Source: Bugula neritina (Eukaryota; Bryozoa; Gymnolaemata; Cheilostomatida; Bugulidae). From it: DNA of 64,000 nucleotides. Location: positions 666,501 through 730,500 of the forward strand of contig OZ037769.1 in assembly GCA_964035545.1 (NCBI GenBank). Reading direction: 5' to 3'. Below the pieces are notes generated by a model that was not told the origin of the DNA, did not search any database, and worked only from the letters and a program-made list of their open reading frames with translations. Position 1 is the first letter of the stretch. The number at the start of each line of letters is the position of its first letter. Both the position numbers and the translations under genes were made by a program. Of this stretch, positions 13,401 to 30,254 are shown piece by piece.

Positions 13401-14430
13401 TGACCCTGGTTGTCTCCTAGATTCCACAACTACAAGAGCTATCACAGCAATGTTAGCAAACTTTTCTTATACACAGAAAGGTTGTCTTTACGCACTTGCA
13501 AAGATTTCATACATTTTAAAACTGAATTGACATAATCAACTTTTTACTAACATTTTATTGTTTGTGTAGTGGAGTGCAACTATTCAGTAATAAATCTAAG
13601 TAACGGAGACATACAGACAGACAGATATTACGAAGGAGATAATCTACTCTACTCCTGCGATGATGATTATACTAAGACTACAGATCCTGTCTGTGCAGAG
13701 TCTGGTAACTGGTCACATGACCCTGGTTGTGTTGTTTCCTTACGAAACCAGATAAAAGCCATGACCAAAACTAATAATGCCTTGACCATTGAAAAAGGTA
13801 AAATTAATTGTTATTGGCTCTGATTATATTCAATAATCTAAAACAACACATTTGGTATTATATAGCTTTAAAAACTTTAAATCAACCTCTCTTATTTTTG
13901 TGCAGTGTAGACTTATTTGGTCTTTTAGATTGTGATAGTAATTAATATAGCTTAGATGCATGTACAGATCAATTACTTAAGTCTTAGAAACCTGTAAATA
14001 TACAAAGACATGAAACTCATTTTTGGACAGCTTTGCTGTTACAAATTTTTATTTTCAAATTTAATTCATTCAACAAAATGTTTTAGAATTTAAATCAATT
14101 TTTAATCTGTAAAAATGCATTTTAGGTCTCCTTATAGGAATAGTCAGTTTCTCAATCATAGTGATTATCGCTCTGACTAGTGTGATACTATACATGAAAA
14201 GGAGTCGTCTGCCTTGCACAACCACGCAACGTTGTGTTTCTCACGAACTAGAAGAACCTATTGTTTACAATATGACGTCTACTCGCAGTTCTATAAGCTT
14301 ACAAGATGAGAACATCTACGAAGACATTGACTCTCAGAGTGATGTGACAAATACAGCATCAGAGAGAATCTGCAGCGAAACTGTGTATGTTACTAACGTG
14401 ACAGTAGGTGACAGAGAAGTAGTTAGTTGA
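10451..14430 (+). CDS. Receptor A: CUB-CUB-CCP x4-TM, tyrosine-rich tail
   Basis: Exons 10451..10453, 10755..11145, 11296..11649, 11987..12184, 12990..13163, 13253..13480, 13570..13797, 14126..14430; 626 residues, every internal junction after exon 2 in phase 1. Signal peptide (RRQLLLLLSGYIIILIKGQ), CUB-like 1 to residue 131, CUB-like 2 to 249, CCP1 to 315, a CCP3-type domain to 373, then two copies of the CCP4 exon to 525. TM helix about 527-548, stop-transfer MKRSR. The tail has three tyrosines: VYNM (573), IYEDI (590, similar to a Src-family SH2 ligand) and VYVTN (613). Oddities: the second cysteine pair of CUB1 is absent, the CCP2 exon is absent, and the CCP4 exon is duplicated (two 228-nt exons, closely similar). 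Predicted cell-surface recognition receptor; ligand unknown. First member of the eight-gene array. Confidence 0.85.
12396..12460 (+). pseudogene. Possible decayed CCP3-type exon in receptor A intron
   Basis: After an AG at 12394-12395, one frame reads MYHHRGYKTN, resembling the YDCYHGYKKTN core of the CCP3 exon, but the cysteine is lost and no usable second half follows. It may be a relic of an exon copy or a chance match; the similarity is short. Confidence 0.25.
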
Positions 14431-14689
14431 ATAATTAACACCTGTCATCTTTGTTTCAACCCTAGAAAATTAGTTTTCTTGGGGGAAATTTTCTTCATTA
14501 ATATAAAGTGCAGATTTAACTTGATATTATTTGTAAATAAAAACATCGCATCAGTTGGTTATATAGGATGCATGTGCCTGTTTGGGAATTGTCAATTTCC
14601 ATTACTAACACCCTCCTAAAAAAATTATAAATCACCGCTTATACTAATAATATAACGATATATATGATATACTAAAATGAGTTGAATTA

Positions 14690-15125
14690 TATGTTAGAAT
14701 ATTTGCATAACTCTTTTAACTACTGTGGTCGAAATACAACATTCTAGTAGAGTTATCTTTTCGTGCACTTTGTTTTTATATTTTATGTAAACACGATCAT
14801 GTAATTCGATCCTGTCTAAAAGTCGGCAATCGCCGATCATCAGGCTCCGACATTGGACCAAGTTCCGATGTCGGAGTACGATTGTCGGAAAGTGCCGATA
14901 TTCGGGCTCCGACTTTCAAACAGGATGAGAACAAAGAATCTTAATTTCTGTATAAAAGAAGGCGAGCTCCCAGTGTAGGGTCAGTCTACTACTGGAGCTC
15001 GACTGATCAAGACTATCTTTCTAAAGCATCCACTACACAATAAAGATTTATCTACTCGCTACCATTACATCTTGTTTATACTATACTGGAGTTATGCTCC
15101 CCACTTGAACTGCATTTTACCCACA
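14690..15125 (+). mobile_element. Candidate solo LTR or degenerate retroelement end
   Basis: The stretch begins TGTTAGAATA. It contains the 118-bp palindrome, then a TATAAAAG box at 14951, a hairpin GAGCTCC...GGAGCTC at about 14964-15000 and an AATAAAG hexamer about 40 bp later. The order enhancer-like repeat, TATA box, structured leader, polyadenylation signal is that of an LTR. No target-site duplication could be confirmed and no gag/pol frame is adjacent, so both the call and the edges are tentative. Confidence 0.35.
14809..14926. repeat. 118-bp imperfect palindrome rich in CCGA/TCGG
   Basis: The ends ATCCTGTCTAAAAGTCGG and CCGACTTTCAAACAGGAT are inverted repeats with two mismatches. Inside, CTCCGACAT and ATGTCGGAG pair around a short loop. 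It is GC-richer than its surroundings. It could be a foldback element, or the upstream part of the LTR-like sequence that follows. Confidence 0.7.
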
Positions 15126-15171
15126 AAACTACTACACTACTATAATATACAAATATATAATTTTATTAGCA

Positions 15172-15235
15172 ATAGCTATAATAAGCTATAAGCTATAATA
15201 AGCTATAAAAAGCTATAATAAGCTATAAGCTTTCA
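15172..15235. repeat. AGCTATAATA short tandem repeat
   Basis: Tandem AGCTATAATA and AGCTATA words in the spacer between receptors A and B. Confidence 0.85.
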
Positions 15236-15622
15236 ATATAATTTTTGTGTAGCATAAGCTTTTATATTAAACTGCTTTTTAAAAAATTATGATAACAAAG
15301 TTACAAACAACTCAGCTAGTTACTATGTTTCTCTTTTGCAATATCTCCAATAAATTTTGTTGTTACAATTTAGATAGCAAAGGTAAATATAATGTGTATA
15401 CGTATTATCTTTTATTGCTCCTATTGGTCAATGCAATAAGAAAGCTAATATTTGCATTAGCCTAATATTAGTATGGATAAGTGAAGACAAGGATACAAAT
15501 ACTCTGAGATAATATAAGGATGTATATTAGACAATATATTAACCAAAGCTCATTGTCAACCAACTATAGGTCTACTTTGGACCTCTAAGTTTTACTGTTG
15601 AAGATCGCTGTTTGTTGTAGTC

Positions 15623-19814
<4,192 letters not shown>

Positions 19815-21060
19815 AGAATATTTTAAGTTTAAAAAGCACTGGCAAACTGAATACATTTGACTGGGTAATCTTGAAAGATAGAGAAAATTTCAAAATTAAA
19901 AAAAGTATAGTTTTTATGATTGCCATCAAATGTGTTGATAAACAAATTAAAGAAATAATTAAATTTTACTTTGGCTTTCAAATGTTTATATCCCCTACAA
20001 GTGCTCAGTACAATATATAATGAGCTGCCATATATAGGTACTTTATTAATGCAAAGAAAAATGTGGCCCCAGGTCTTCCAAACAAAATTCGGCCCCAGGT
20101 CTTCTAAACAAAATGTTAAGAGAGCCGTTTGCTTCTGCCGATAATATTTATGCGTATTGCAAATTTTTATAAGCAAGCTTTGGAACTATGTATTAATTTC
20201 TGGTCAGTTTTTAGGATGATATTTTGCATTCTTGAAATTACATTTGCTTACTCACTATGTATTTATTTATGAGCATATGTGTGCTGTTTGTGTTGTGTGT
20301 CATATACTTATACTAAAACAGTTGTTCCCAAACATTTTCACACCTTTCCCCTTTCCTAAACACTTGCTATTAATTACTACCTCTTTGGAAAGGTGCAGTT
20401 TATATGATAAGTGTATGTATAACTTTTCTTATACTCTGTTATAGTGTTGCGTTTACCCAGTATAGTGTAATCGTGCGTGGCTGCAAGGGTTTGAATCCCA
20501 GTAGGAGCGAAATTATTTTATAAATAATTCAATTACAACATAATGATTGTATATAATAGTTACATTCTGCATGTGTATTATAGAACTATCAACTGCATGT
20601 GGGATTAGCGATAGTTAGATTGGCAGTAAGAGTAGGCAAGGTAAAAGCTATTTTCATGTCCAAACAGCATTGAAGGTATTATAGTTTAAAGCTTTCAGTT
20701 AAACTGAAAAATAGACAATATGCTGCTTTAAATTTGATTTTAAAAAATGCAAGCTTTTGTTCTAATGATTCGAAAAGACAACCTTGCATATTATCATTGT
20801 GCTTATTTTTAATGAAAATTTATTATTTTTACTATAGAAGCTTTTTATAAGAGCCTTTTAACAATTTTGGAATATTTTGTTTGTTAAAGGAATGTAGTTT
20901 TGTTGAACAATATTTATAATCAAACAATTATAAATATATATTTATTAATTATTCTTTCAACTCAACTAGCAAAGGAAGTTGACAAAATTTTGCCTTTAGA
21001 CTTAAAAAAGCTGTTGGAACTTCTTTATAGAGCGTGTAAAATGCAATTTCAGCAGTAAAA
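19815..21060. other. Spacer between receptors B and C
   Basis: AT-rich. Near 20045-20115 there is a two-copy direct repeat of GGCCCCAGGTCTTC-containing sequence. At 20488-20500 a B-box-like GGGTTTGAATCCC followed by AGTAGGAGCGAAATT marks a degenerate tRNA-derived fragment. No protein exon is seen. Confidence 0.45.
20450..20520 (+). repeat. Degenerate tRNA-like/SINE fragment
   Basis: Contains GGGTTTGAATCCCAGTAGGA, a TpsiC-arm-like segment, without a complete cloverleaf. A related segment occurs on the minus strand at about 27130-27200, so this is probably a dispersed repeat and not a tRNA gene. Confidence 0.35.
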
Positions 21061-21134
21061 ATGGTAAAGAAAATATTTTCTAAATTTTAAATTCTGAAGC
21101 AACGTGGAGCATTGTTTGACATTTGGAGTCTAAA

Positions 21135-24100
21135 ATGGGGGTAAGTATTAATATATACTCATAAGTTGATATTTAAAAGTTATATTATAGATAGTTGAGT
21201 GGAGAGTATGTTTAATTTAATATAATATATAATAGCAATAATGTTTTGTAATTATTTGAGTTTCTAGAACTATATTTGGTTATCAACTTATTTACTATCA
21301 AATATTTAACTGTATGGAATCTCAGTTTTTGAAGAGCAATTTGCATAGACTTATTTTGATATTAAAACGCTTTAGAGAGACTATAATGTGTGACCAGATT
21401 CATATGCCATACATGCAAAGTTAAAAGGGAATATACTTTATCTTCAAAAATTATTTAAATAATTGTTTAGATTACATAATTCATTTTGTAATTGCTTCGA
21501 AATTATTCTAAACAGACATAATGCTGAAACTTCAAATACTTTGAATAAATAGTGTTTTATTTTAAACAGTTCAAAGAACTTTTTGGCACAAACAATTCAC
21601 TATATAGATAAAGTATTACCTCTATTTATAATTTAGTTTTGTTTTAGGGTAAAATACTTCAGTTTCTGCTAACAATGATGTCTATTTGGACTGTGAATGG
21701 CCAAGGTATTCCCATTTCAAAGATGTGTGTAGATGCAACAGTAGATGTCAATGGTGGCATCGTAGGAAAAATAATTCACATACCAAAGAAAAGTCTGCCC
21801 GTAGTATGTGCTATAAAGCTATCCTTAGTTCCTAATACCGTTAAGCGCATCGCTATACCATATTTAGAGAGGCGTTTTGGTAACACCCGCTGCATTGTCA
21901 TCGGAGTAGATGGTGTAGAATATTGCTACGAGCCAAGTTCATCTGGTCTAATAATAGACGTGACAAGAAAGTATCTGGTGATTATTACTACTAAAAGTAA
22001 CTCCAACCAATTTACTTTGGAATTCTTCAGCAATGGTAAAGTGTTTGAGCAATTAAATTATATAGTGTCTGTTTTTAAATACTTTTAGTAAATTTATATC
22101 ACAGAAAATGGAAATTAGACAACTTAATTCTTTTCATGAATAATGTTTGATAAGAGCTTGTAGCATCCTATAGTATTAGAAGTTAGACTAGTATAGTTAG
22201 CAAATCACAATGGCCGACTAAAATATGTTTAAAAAATACTGTTATGATTTTCTGCAGATATTCAAAACTTAAATATGTTTTCTAGCTCACCGAAAATAAG
22301 CAAATAAAATCAACCTTCTATTTTCAACTCTAGTTTGTAAATAATTTCACAGGTTCTGATATATTTTTACCTATATACATGCTTGCTCAAATTGTATGTT
22401 TGTAGTTTTTTATTTGTGATTAAAGCATGGGTTTAAAATAAATTATTGCTTCCATTTTGAGTAGATTTTTACTAACAAGTTTAAAATTAAAATTTTAGTC
22501 CTTAAACTGTGTGAATAGAGTTTGTTCAATGCGCTTTTAGTATTGAGGTGCGGAGATAGTCTAGTGATACCAGAGAATCCTAAAGCAGAAGAACTCTCGG
22601 GAATCATAACCAACTCCGACTACACAGAGTCTGCGGAAGAGTGCACGTTCCAGATCTCTCGACTACACTGCCTGGCGGCGTATCTCAGATTTGAAGAAAT
22701 CGAGCGAATTAACGATCAGTTTAGCTCCTGGGAAATCAACCGAGTTGAATATCTCGTTTTACCTTCTCCATTTCAAGAAAGGTTTGCCAGCAGAAAGATT
22801 TCCATAAAATACAAGCCGGGGAAAGACCCCGCAACAAACTCCGTGCCGGCATCAAAGTTCATTCAAAAATTTACCAGTGAGTTTTTTAATTGATTAGTAC
22901 AAAGTTGATAGAAAAAAATACTTGTTTCCTAATAATCAAATATATAGAAAAAACTGATAATTATTACAAATGATGTTATATGATTTAAATTGCTTATGCA
23001 TGTAATTAAGTTGCTGCTAAAGGTTTTAAACCAAATATATAATGAATAATCTAGAAAAATTAATTAGAGTAAAAAAATTATCTGTTAGAGCTATAGTTTA
23101 ATGATGAGGTTAAATGTTACAGTGGATAAAATTGTAAACAAACTTTTCAATTGGTCAGGTTGACTTACTTTTGTTTTCATTTCACTAGTTGTAACCTGCG
23201 ATGGGAAACCACAGGTTCAGAACTTAGCCTATTCACTCGACAGTAATTACCCGTACTACCCGGGAACACAAGTAAAATATTTCTGTGAAGTTGGGAAATA
23301 CCAGTTGAAGGAGGAGGAACAGGTTGCTGAATGTGTAATGGAGGGGAAAACTCCAACATGGCGCAGTAGTGCTAAGATAGCCTGTGTTCCAGGTAAGAGG
23401 ATGTTTGACTGAACCATTTTATCCTGTTGAGACTAAATTGAAAAAATGTACTTTGAAAATAACTATTCGCAGCAACAGAATCTAAGCAGAAGCTGATGAA
23501 TGCAAGTTAATCTAACAACTCTTTTATGCAGTTCTGTATTGTTGTATTCCTGCAGTTGAATGCGATATTTCCAAGCTGACTCTAGAGAACGGCGTCATCC
23601 AAGCTAATCAGTACACGGGAGGCAGTGAGCTACTCTATGGCTGCAATTACGGTTTCTATAAATACAGAACCGTTCTCTGCTCAGACGCTGGCATTTGGCT
23701 CGACACTCCATTGTGCATCAAAAGTTACACTTTGAAGGATAAAAGTAAGAGTTGCCTTCTCTATGCTTATCTGTAATATTGTGTGGAAAATGTGTATAGT
23801 TTCAGCAAACAGTTGACTGGCCAATATGTTGGCAGCCCACTTGACAGCAAAAACTAGTATTTGATACACTAGCAGTTGATATTCAGACCTGAAGTTTGTA
23901 AACTGTTTTGAAATATTATGTTTGTTGACAAAAACTTTTTTTTAATTTAATTTTGCATTTTGAGCATTTTTTGTGCTAATACTAGCAGTGTTTCTACTCT
24001 AACTGAGAAATTTCAAATATCAGAATATCTTCTTTTAATAAAAGCTTCAACAAAAAAATTTATTAGAATTTTCTATTTATATTATCTCATTTTAGAAGAT

Positions 24101-24686
24101 GTATTTTATTTGCGCTTTTTTAAATGAAACTCTTCTTTTCAACCTCAACTATGCACAAAAACACATATCCGTAGTGTTGAATGACTGTAAACACTTCATA
24201 ACTTATTTTCAAACTTTACTAGCATATAAAACAAAAAAATTTAACTTTATTAAAAAAACTGTGCAGCTTTTGCACCTTTTCTCAAATGGATTCATTTTTT
24301 GTCACAATAAAAGATTACAATTAGACAGAAAAGCTTGCTTGAAAATTTCATAATGCAAGACCTTTTAAAGAACATTTAATTTAATTATTCAATATCTGCT
24401 ATGAATAAATTAAAAAGTGTTATTTTCTTTTAATTTTTTTCATTAAAAATTTATTAGAATAAAAGTTGTGGTCTATATACTGAACCTATATGTTTGTTTG
24501 CGTGGGACTAGCTAATATAACAGACATGTCTATTTTGTAGTTGTATTCAGCATTGCGATAGTGGTGTTGGTAATCACGATATGTGGAATGTCGTATGCTG
24601 TGGTTTATCTGAAGAGAGGCGAACAGAAGGCACGCTCCATCAAAGCACAATCCAGTCACAGATTAAAAGGGTTTTCTAGAATCTAA
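21135..24686 (+). CDS. Receptor C: CUB-CUB-CCP x2-TM, short tail
   Basis: Exons 21135..21140 (ATGGGG then gtaagt), 21648..22035, 22541..22876, 23189..23392, 23556..23744, 24541..24686; 422 residues. An alternative first exon, ATG at 21061 followed by gtaaag, is also in frame and would give 421. The hydrophobic leader ILQFLLTMMSIW ends near NGQG. CUB1 has the four-cysteine pattern; CUB2 has C-x-C spacing plus an extra cysteine (RLHCLAAYLRF). Two CCPs follow (start TCDGKPQV; start ECDISKLT). TM about VFSIAIVVLVITICGMSYAV, then a short basic tail KRGEQKARSI ending FSRI with no tyrosine motif. With D and E it forms a diverged subfamily with two CCPs and no evident signalling motif. Codon choice looks richer in G+C than in A, B or F-H. 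Confidence 0.82.
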
Positions 24687-25702
24687 TAAAATAGGGAGTA
24701 TTTTGATGATACATTGAAAAAAACTCTTTAAAAAGCATTCAAACTATATAAACAGTCAATTATTATCTAATCTTTGACATCAAAAATAATTTTATTTGTT
24801 TTATTAGTATACTATGAGCTAATAAAGTATACTTTGTTATATTTGTTTTAAGTATTTTTGCCTTGTACATAATGCTAGGGCATTGGTTAAATATGCAGGA
24901 ATTGCTACTAGATTACTATTGACTACACTAGCTATATGACTATACTATTGAAGATAAAAACATGTCAATAATGTACAAATCAATTTCTTGCGTTGATTTA
25001 TTAAATCTATTAGAAACATTTAAAAAATTATTTTTACAAATGAAAGTGTAAAATATAGTGTGAAATGCAACTATTAGTAAGTTTTTGTCTTTTTTAATGT
25101 TAGCTGTTATACCATATAAGACAGCATTATTACACACCTATTATCACGTATATATCATTCAGTGACGCTTACAATTTTTCAAAGCTAACTATAATTATAT
25201 GTGCATCATATTGTCTGTTTCTTCAGCAATACTGACAATAAAACTTGTTTTTTTGAACGGCTAATGAAGAGCAGGCAAATATGTTTATTGCTTGTTAAGA
25301 AACTGAACAAACAAACCATATAACATACAATCCCTTCGAGTAATGCACAAGTTGAAATACTCAAACAAAGGAGGTATAGTCGTACCCAATTATAGAAGAG
25401 TATCTCAGCATGAAAACTCTTTATTGAGAATATTGTATTGCATTAATAGTTTTATCTGTTTTATCTGTTGCAGCATTATCCCCAATGGAACTTAAAACTA
25501 AAACTGATTGTTGCAAATTTGAAAAAAGTTTTGACATTTTAGTAAACCATTATTGCACATACCAATCGACTATTGAAATACTTGCCTAATATTTTTCTAT
25601 TTATTTTTTCTTGTAATCATTTTGTTCAATAAAACTATACAAAGTGTTTTTAAATATTAACTTTGAATATTTTTTTGCTTTCTATTATAGCTCTGATGCA
25701 AA
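24687..25702. other. Spacer between receptors C and D
   Basis: AT-rich sequence with C's presumed 3' UTR and D's 5' flank. No additional gene is recognisable. Confidence 0.45.
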
Positions 25703-28700
25703 ATGGTAAGTAGGTATGTTACTGTGAGACTTCTTCACTAAAATGTTATTTTAATGAACATCTAATTATAAACTGGTAAAACTTGGTTCGCTGTGTTTTA
25801 GAGTGTGAAGTCTGAGATCCTCGTCTTGTATTACACCCTCCTGTCGTTCATAGCCGGTCAGACGGTAGAGCCAATAGATCTCTGTATAGAGAAGACATTA
25901 AAACTTAACAAAGGGTATTCTGGTGTCTTTAGACACACTAAGAGCACTCAAGCACCTTACAAGTGTAGTCTGAAGATTGCAGTTGCTGATGACACTCTTT
26001 TCATGGTGGCTGGCGTGAACCCCTTGGGTAAAAGGCAGTTCTGTAAAGCTCTTCAAATGGGCAATAAAAAGTTTTGTGTGGACGGAGTGATGCCCGGCCA
26101 TTTAATGAGGGTAAATCATGTTCCTGGAATTACCATATCAACTTGGAGTAACACGGAAAGCTTCAGTTTTCAGTTCTTCACCTCCAGTGAGCAAATTATA
26201 ATTAATTGTTATACAGTTGTGTTATTTTATACAGTTGTGCTATGCTACACAGTTGTGTTGTGTTCTACAGTGATGTTGTGTTCTACAGTTGTGTTGTGTT
26301 CTACAGTTGTGCAGTGTAACGAAGAGATTTATATCCCGGACAACCCGCAAGTTGAGCAACTGACCGGTTTGCTGCGGAGCTACCCTGAGGAGGTTGTCAA
26401 GTCCGGAAACTGTGAAATGACTATTCTCAATCTGGAAAAGCGGCACTTGACCATAAAGTTTGAGACGCTGTATAAATTCTTTGACAACTCATTAAACAAA
26501 TGGATCTTCAACAACAAAGAGTTTCCTTTTTTGCCGGCGGAGCTTCTCGTGCAAACAGAGAGCGGAAAAGTGTCAATGCAGTACCAATACAACGCCGATC
26601 CTACACATGGCAACATAGTAGCAGCTTTGTTTTACATTAAATTTACAGGTAAAGTACAAAATATATTTGCACATTATAACTGCAGCACTAATGTTTATTT
26701 TAGAACAAAAGTTTATTTTAAGCAAAATTTAATAATTAGAAAATGTTATTTCTTTTATTTAAAACGATCAAAGTTAAAATTTAAAACTCTTTGAAAAGTC
26801 ACATTTTAAAAGATATTACAAAATTAAAAAATCATCATATGACAGAAACTTAAAGTTTTAACTAAAAACTCATTGTGTCGTGTAGCTTTGCTATTTGAAG
26901 CTGTTAACTACAATGACAATGTATCCATTTTGTTATTCATTAGCACACTTTGATGGCCATAAGCTAAAATAAAACACAACTTTTCTAACATTCAATTTAT
27001 TATCACACAAAGCTTACAGACATATTATTATTTCACATGAATTACAATGCTGATGCGTGGCAGCATGTCATGGAAAGTAAATATGTAACTAAACAACTAT
27101 GAAAAGATTATCACAACTATTCTGTAAAACAATTGCCCCTACTGGGATTCGAACCACAGACCTCCAGCAACCAAATACGTCATGTGGGCTTGGGGATTCT
27201 TAACAACATTTTCTCTTACCAGTTCTGACTTGCGGTGAGAAACCTGTAATAGACCACCAGGACTACTCTCAAGCCGACAGCCGTCTTTGGTTTCCTGGAA
27301 CCAGGTTGGCGTATCGCTGCCGCAGTGGAACAGCTGCCAAAGAGACGTACAGATGTGTAGTGTCTAGCGGGAAGGCCATCTGGTACAGCTACTCTAAAGT
27401 TACCTGTCCCATCGGTATGTTTGTGAGATCAAGAATTCAGTTTAGGCATTTAAATTAAAAATATGGTTTTTTTTTGTTCTGGAATGTCAGTTTTCAGAAT
27501 CAGCTGCAGGAAATGCAGATTTGAAGAAATATTTAAAAAAACAGTTTGTCAGCTTTTTTAGTAACTTATTGTTTTAATAACTTATTATTTTTGTTAGCCA
27601 TTATTATAAAAATAGCCAGATACTATAAATATATTACATAGCCATTATATTATACTTTTCAATATAATAATAGTTTCTGTTTGCTTGCTAATATTGTAAA
27701 TACTAAGAAAAGCTTGAGGATGCGTTAAAGTCAACAAACTTTTAATTTGATGTATGTTTTCTCTTTTATACTTTCTTCTATAAAATAAAGTATATATATA
27801 AGGAAAAATACACTTAAAGTAACCACAATTTTTATCAATTCCCTGCTTTCAAAATTTCATTATATTTATTTTTAAAATGTTAGTCATAGAAGATGGTATA
27901 TATATATTACAATATTCTTTTTTAGTAAGTTCTATTAATTTAAAGCTTGTAAAATTCCCGTATCTGTTTTTGAAGTGTTTTTCAATCTTATTTTAGGAAA
28001 ATGTGAATATAAAAATTTTAAAATAACAAATGGGATAATACAAAGAGCAAATTATCGCTCCGGTGACTACTTAAAGTTCACATGTCAGGTAACCTACAAA
28101 AAGGCCAAAGATATCCTGTGCTTGTCAGATGGATTCTGGTCTGATGTACCTGATTGTGTTAAACAAACGTCCTATTACAGAGGTTAGAAAATCTTACATT
28201 AAACGTTTAGTCAACTATTCTATAAGCAAGCAAAAGTAACTATAAGAATTAGATAACTTCATACTGAAAGGGGTGCATAACAATTACCTACTATACCTAA
28301 AGAAAAACTCTGTCTTCGTAATATAGTGAATTGACGAAATATTTCAACAAAACCTATTCTGGCGGTTTTGCAGCTTATATAAACTACAACCTCTGATAAA
28401 TAGTACAATTTAATCAATTGACTTTTCATCTTTATGAAATGAAATAATAAACTCCTTTGTTTCCATAGCAGATTGATAACAAAACAGTTTACTTAACAAA
28501 TTCAGCTTATATGCTGTTGAAAAGTGATCTATATTCATTTTGTTTTGGATTTGTAGATATCGTACTTGGAATACTGGCAGGCATAGTGCTGCCATTGATT
28601 ACCACTTCTGTAGTATTCATGTATATCAAGAATCGACAGAAAAGAGGCAAAGTTGCTTCAAAAAGTGTTAGAAAGAAAGTCCGATCTTCTTCTCAAAAAA

Positions 28701-28708
28701 TATACTAA
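25703..28708 (+). CDS. Receptor D: CUB-CUB-CCP x2-TM, short basic tail
   Basis: Exons 25703..25705, 25802..26186, 26307..26648, 27223..27414, 27997..28182, 28557..28708; 419 residues. Leader KSEILVLYYTLLSFIAGQ, CUB1 to about residue 129, CUB2 (QCNEEIYIPDNPQVEQLTG) to 243, then CCPs starting TCGEKPVI and KCEYKNFK. TM VLGILAGIVLPLITTSVVFMY, tail IKNRQKRGKV ending QKIY: strongly basic, with no SH2-type motif except the terminal tyrosine. The intron between the CUB exons is only 120 bp and is filled with an in-frame 18-bp repeat, so a continuous frame of 329 codons runs through it. This intron could be retained or spliced at several acceptors (see the repeat entry). Confidence 0.82.
26205..26310 (+). 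repeat. 18-bp tandem repeat of splice acceptors in receptor D intron 2
   Basis: Units of TTCTACAGTTGTGTTGTG and variants, each containing a CTACAG|TTGTG acceptor. The last acceptor (26306) gives the family-consistent IVQCNEE junction. Using an upstream unit would insert six residues (TVVLCS-like) without changing frame. Confidence 0.75.
27130..27200 (-). repeat. tRNA-like/SINE fragment in receptor D intron
   Basis: Read on the minus strand it contains GTGGTTCGAATCCCAGTAGG, a B-box-like arm closely similar to the fragment at 20450-20520. The cloverleaf is incomplete. It lies just upstream of the CCP1 acceptor. Confidence 0.35.
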
Positions 28709-30254
28709 ATTTTGATGACTGTTTAGAATTTCTATCTTATCAAATATTTAAATTTTGTTGCTTTTTTTGTAAAAATAAATGTGTATATACAATTGATGTG
28801 TGTATACTGATTATGTAAATGTATAGTTAATGCTACGTTTACTCAGTTTTTTCATATAATATATTCACTTTGTGTTCCACATGGCAGTTTGACCACCACT
28901 AATATTACCATTAAACATCTGTTAGATTAAGTACATCACAGTATTTCAGACAATGGGTGTAATAGCTATTGGAAGTTAATATACATGATCTATTATACTT
29001 TCGAGCAGTTATACATGTCGATAATAACTTTGCAACTATTGTTTGTGAATAAAAAATGTTTATAGTTATAATTATTCATGCAGGTATAGTCTTTTAATAA
29101 ATTTGAAACATGAATATAATTATAGTATGCCATAGTATTTTTAGCAAAAGAACTTAATTTGTGTTTTCAAATGTTAATATTTCAATCTTCTACAATATTA
29201 TGATAGTTGTTTCTCTGGAAATAAAATTGAGACTTAAGTTAACGTTATAATAATGATAATAATAATTGGGAACAAATTGGATAAAACCGTTCAGATTCTA
29301 TTGTTTGGACATTAAGTTACCGTCTACTACAAGTTGCATAGTGCAGTACTGCATGTCTGTTGTGCTCTATAACACTACAATTAGTAAATCATTTAAACTA
29401 TTGCCAATATACATAAATCTTATATAGCCTACTCTTATATATAGCGTAACTCTTATAATATACTCTTATATACGTAAACTCTTAACTTTGATAAACTTTA
29501 ATTTTATATTATATTTCCTTTATTTAGTTGCTGGCTTTGAAATATTTGCTTAATATTTAAAATGTTTATCAATATAGCAATGTGGTAAGAATATTAAAAG
29601 ATTGGAAGACAATAAAACTAGCAATTTAGGTTTCAATATGACTCAAGAGAATAATGCTTTTGTTCACTATAAAGTGATATAGAAGTCTTAGAGCTATGGC
29701 TTTGTCATACAGCTATATAAACAGCTTCTCGGGCAGTGAATTCAGCAGTTCAACTTGAAAGCTACAAGGTCACATGCAAACTGGGTTTTCAACATTACAG
29801 CTGGATTCTATTAAAAATGAACTTTTATCAATTCATTCTTTCACAGTTATATATATTTACATGTAGTAATTTTGATAAAATGTTTTAATTAAGAAATTTT
29901 CAATTACCAAGATGTGTATAGCTCCATTAATGACATTAAGTAGAATAATTGTTTTTCTAAAATCTATTTTAAAAATCTTAAAACTTATAACTGCTTAAAA
30001 TGAACTGCATGGTTTTTGCTCTTCTTTTATTGAAATGTGCAACAATTTTATAACTGCAACATATTTTGACATTGTAACTATAAAAAAATGCAACAAAGCA
30101 ATTTTTCGGGTAAAATTTTACAAGTTGTAAATTCAAAATTGTTATTCATAAACATTTTTCGATCAGATTTCTAAGTTATTTTAAGCTACTTATTCTCAAC
30201 TATTCTTCGTATATTAATTAAAAGCCCGGTTTAACAACCTGGTGAAGATAAACC
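28709..30254. other. Spacer between receptors D and E
   Basis: AT-rich with AATAAA hexamers near 28773 and 29049. I see no coding exon, RNA gene or ordered repeat. Confidence 0.45.

Noticed and set aside
14126-14430. ITAM, ITIM or ITSM in receptor A tail
   Set aside because: IYEDI lacks the required residue two before Tyr for an ITIM, VYVTN has Asn at +3, and no second YxxL/I lies at 6-8 residues, so it is only a set of single tyrosine sites.
20450-20520. tRNA gene
   Set aside because: Only the TpsiC-like arm is recognisable and no acceptor stem can be formed; more likely a SINE fragment.
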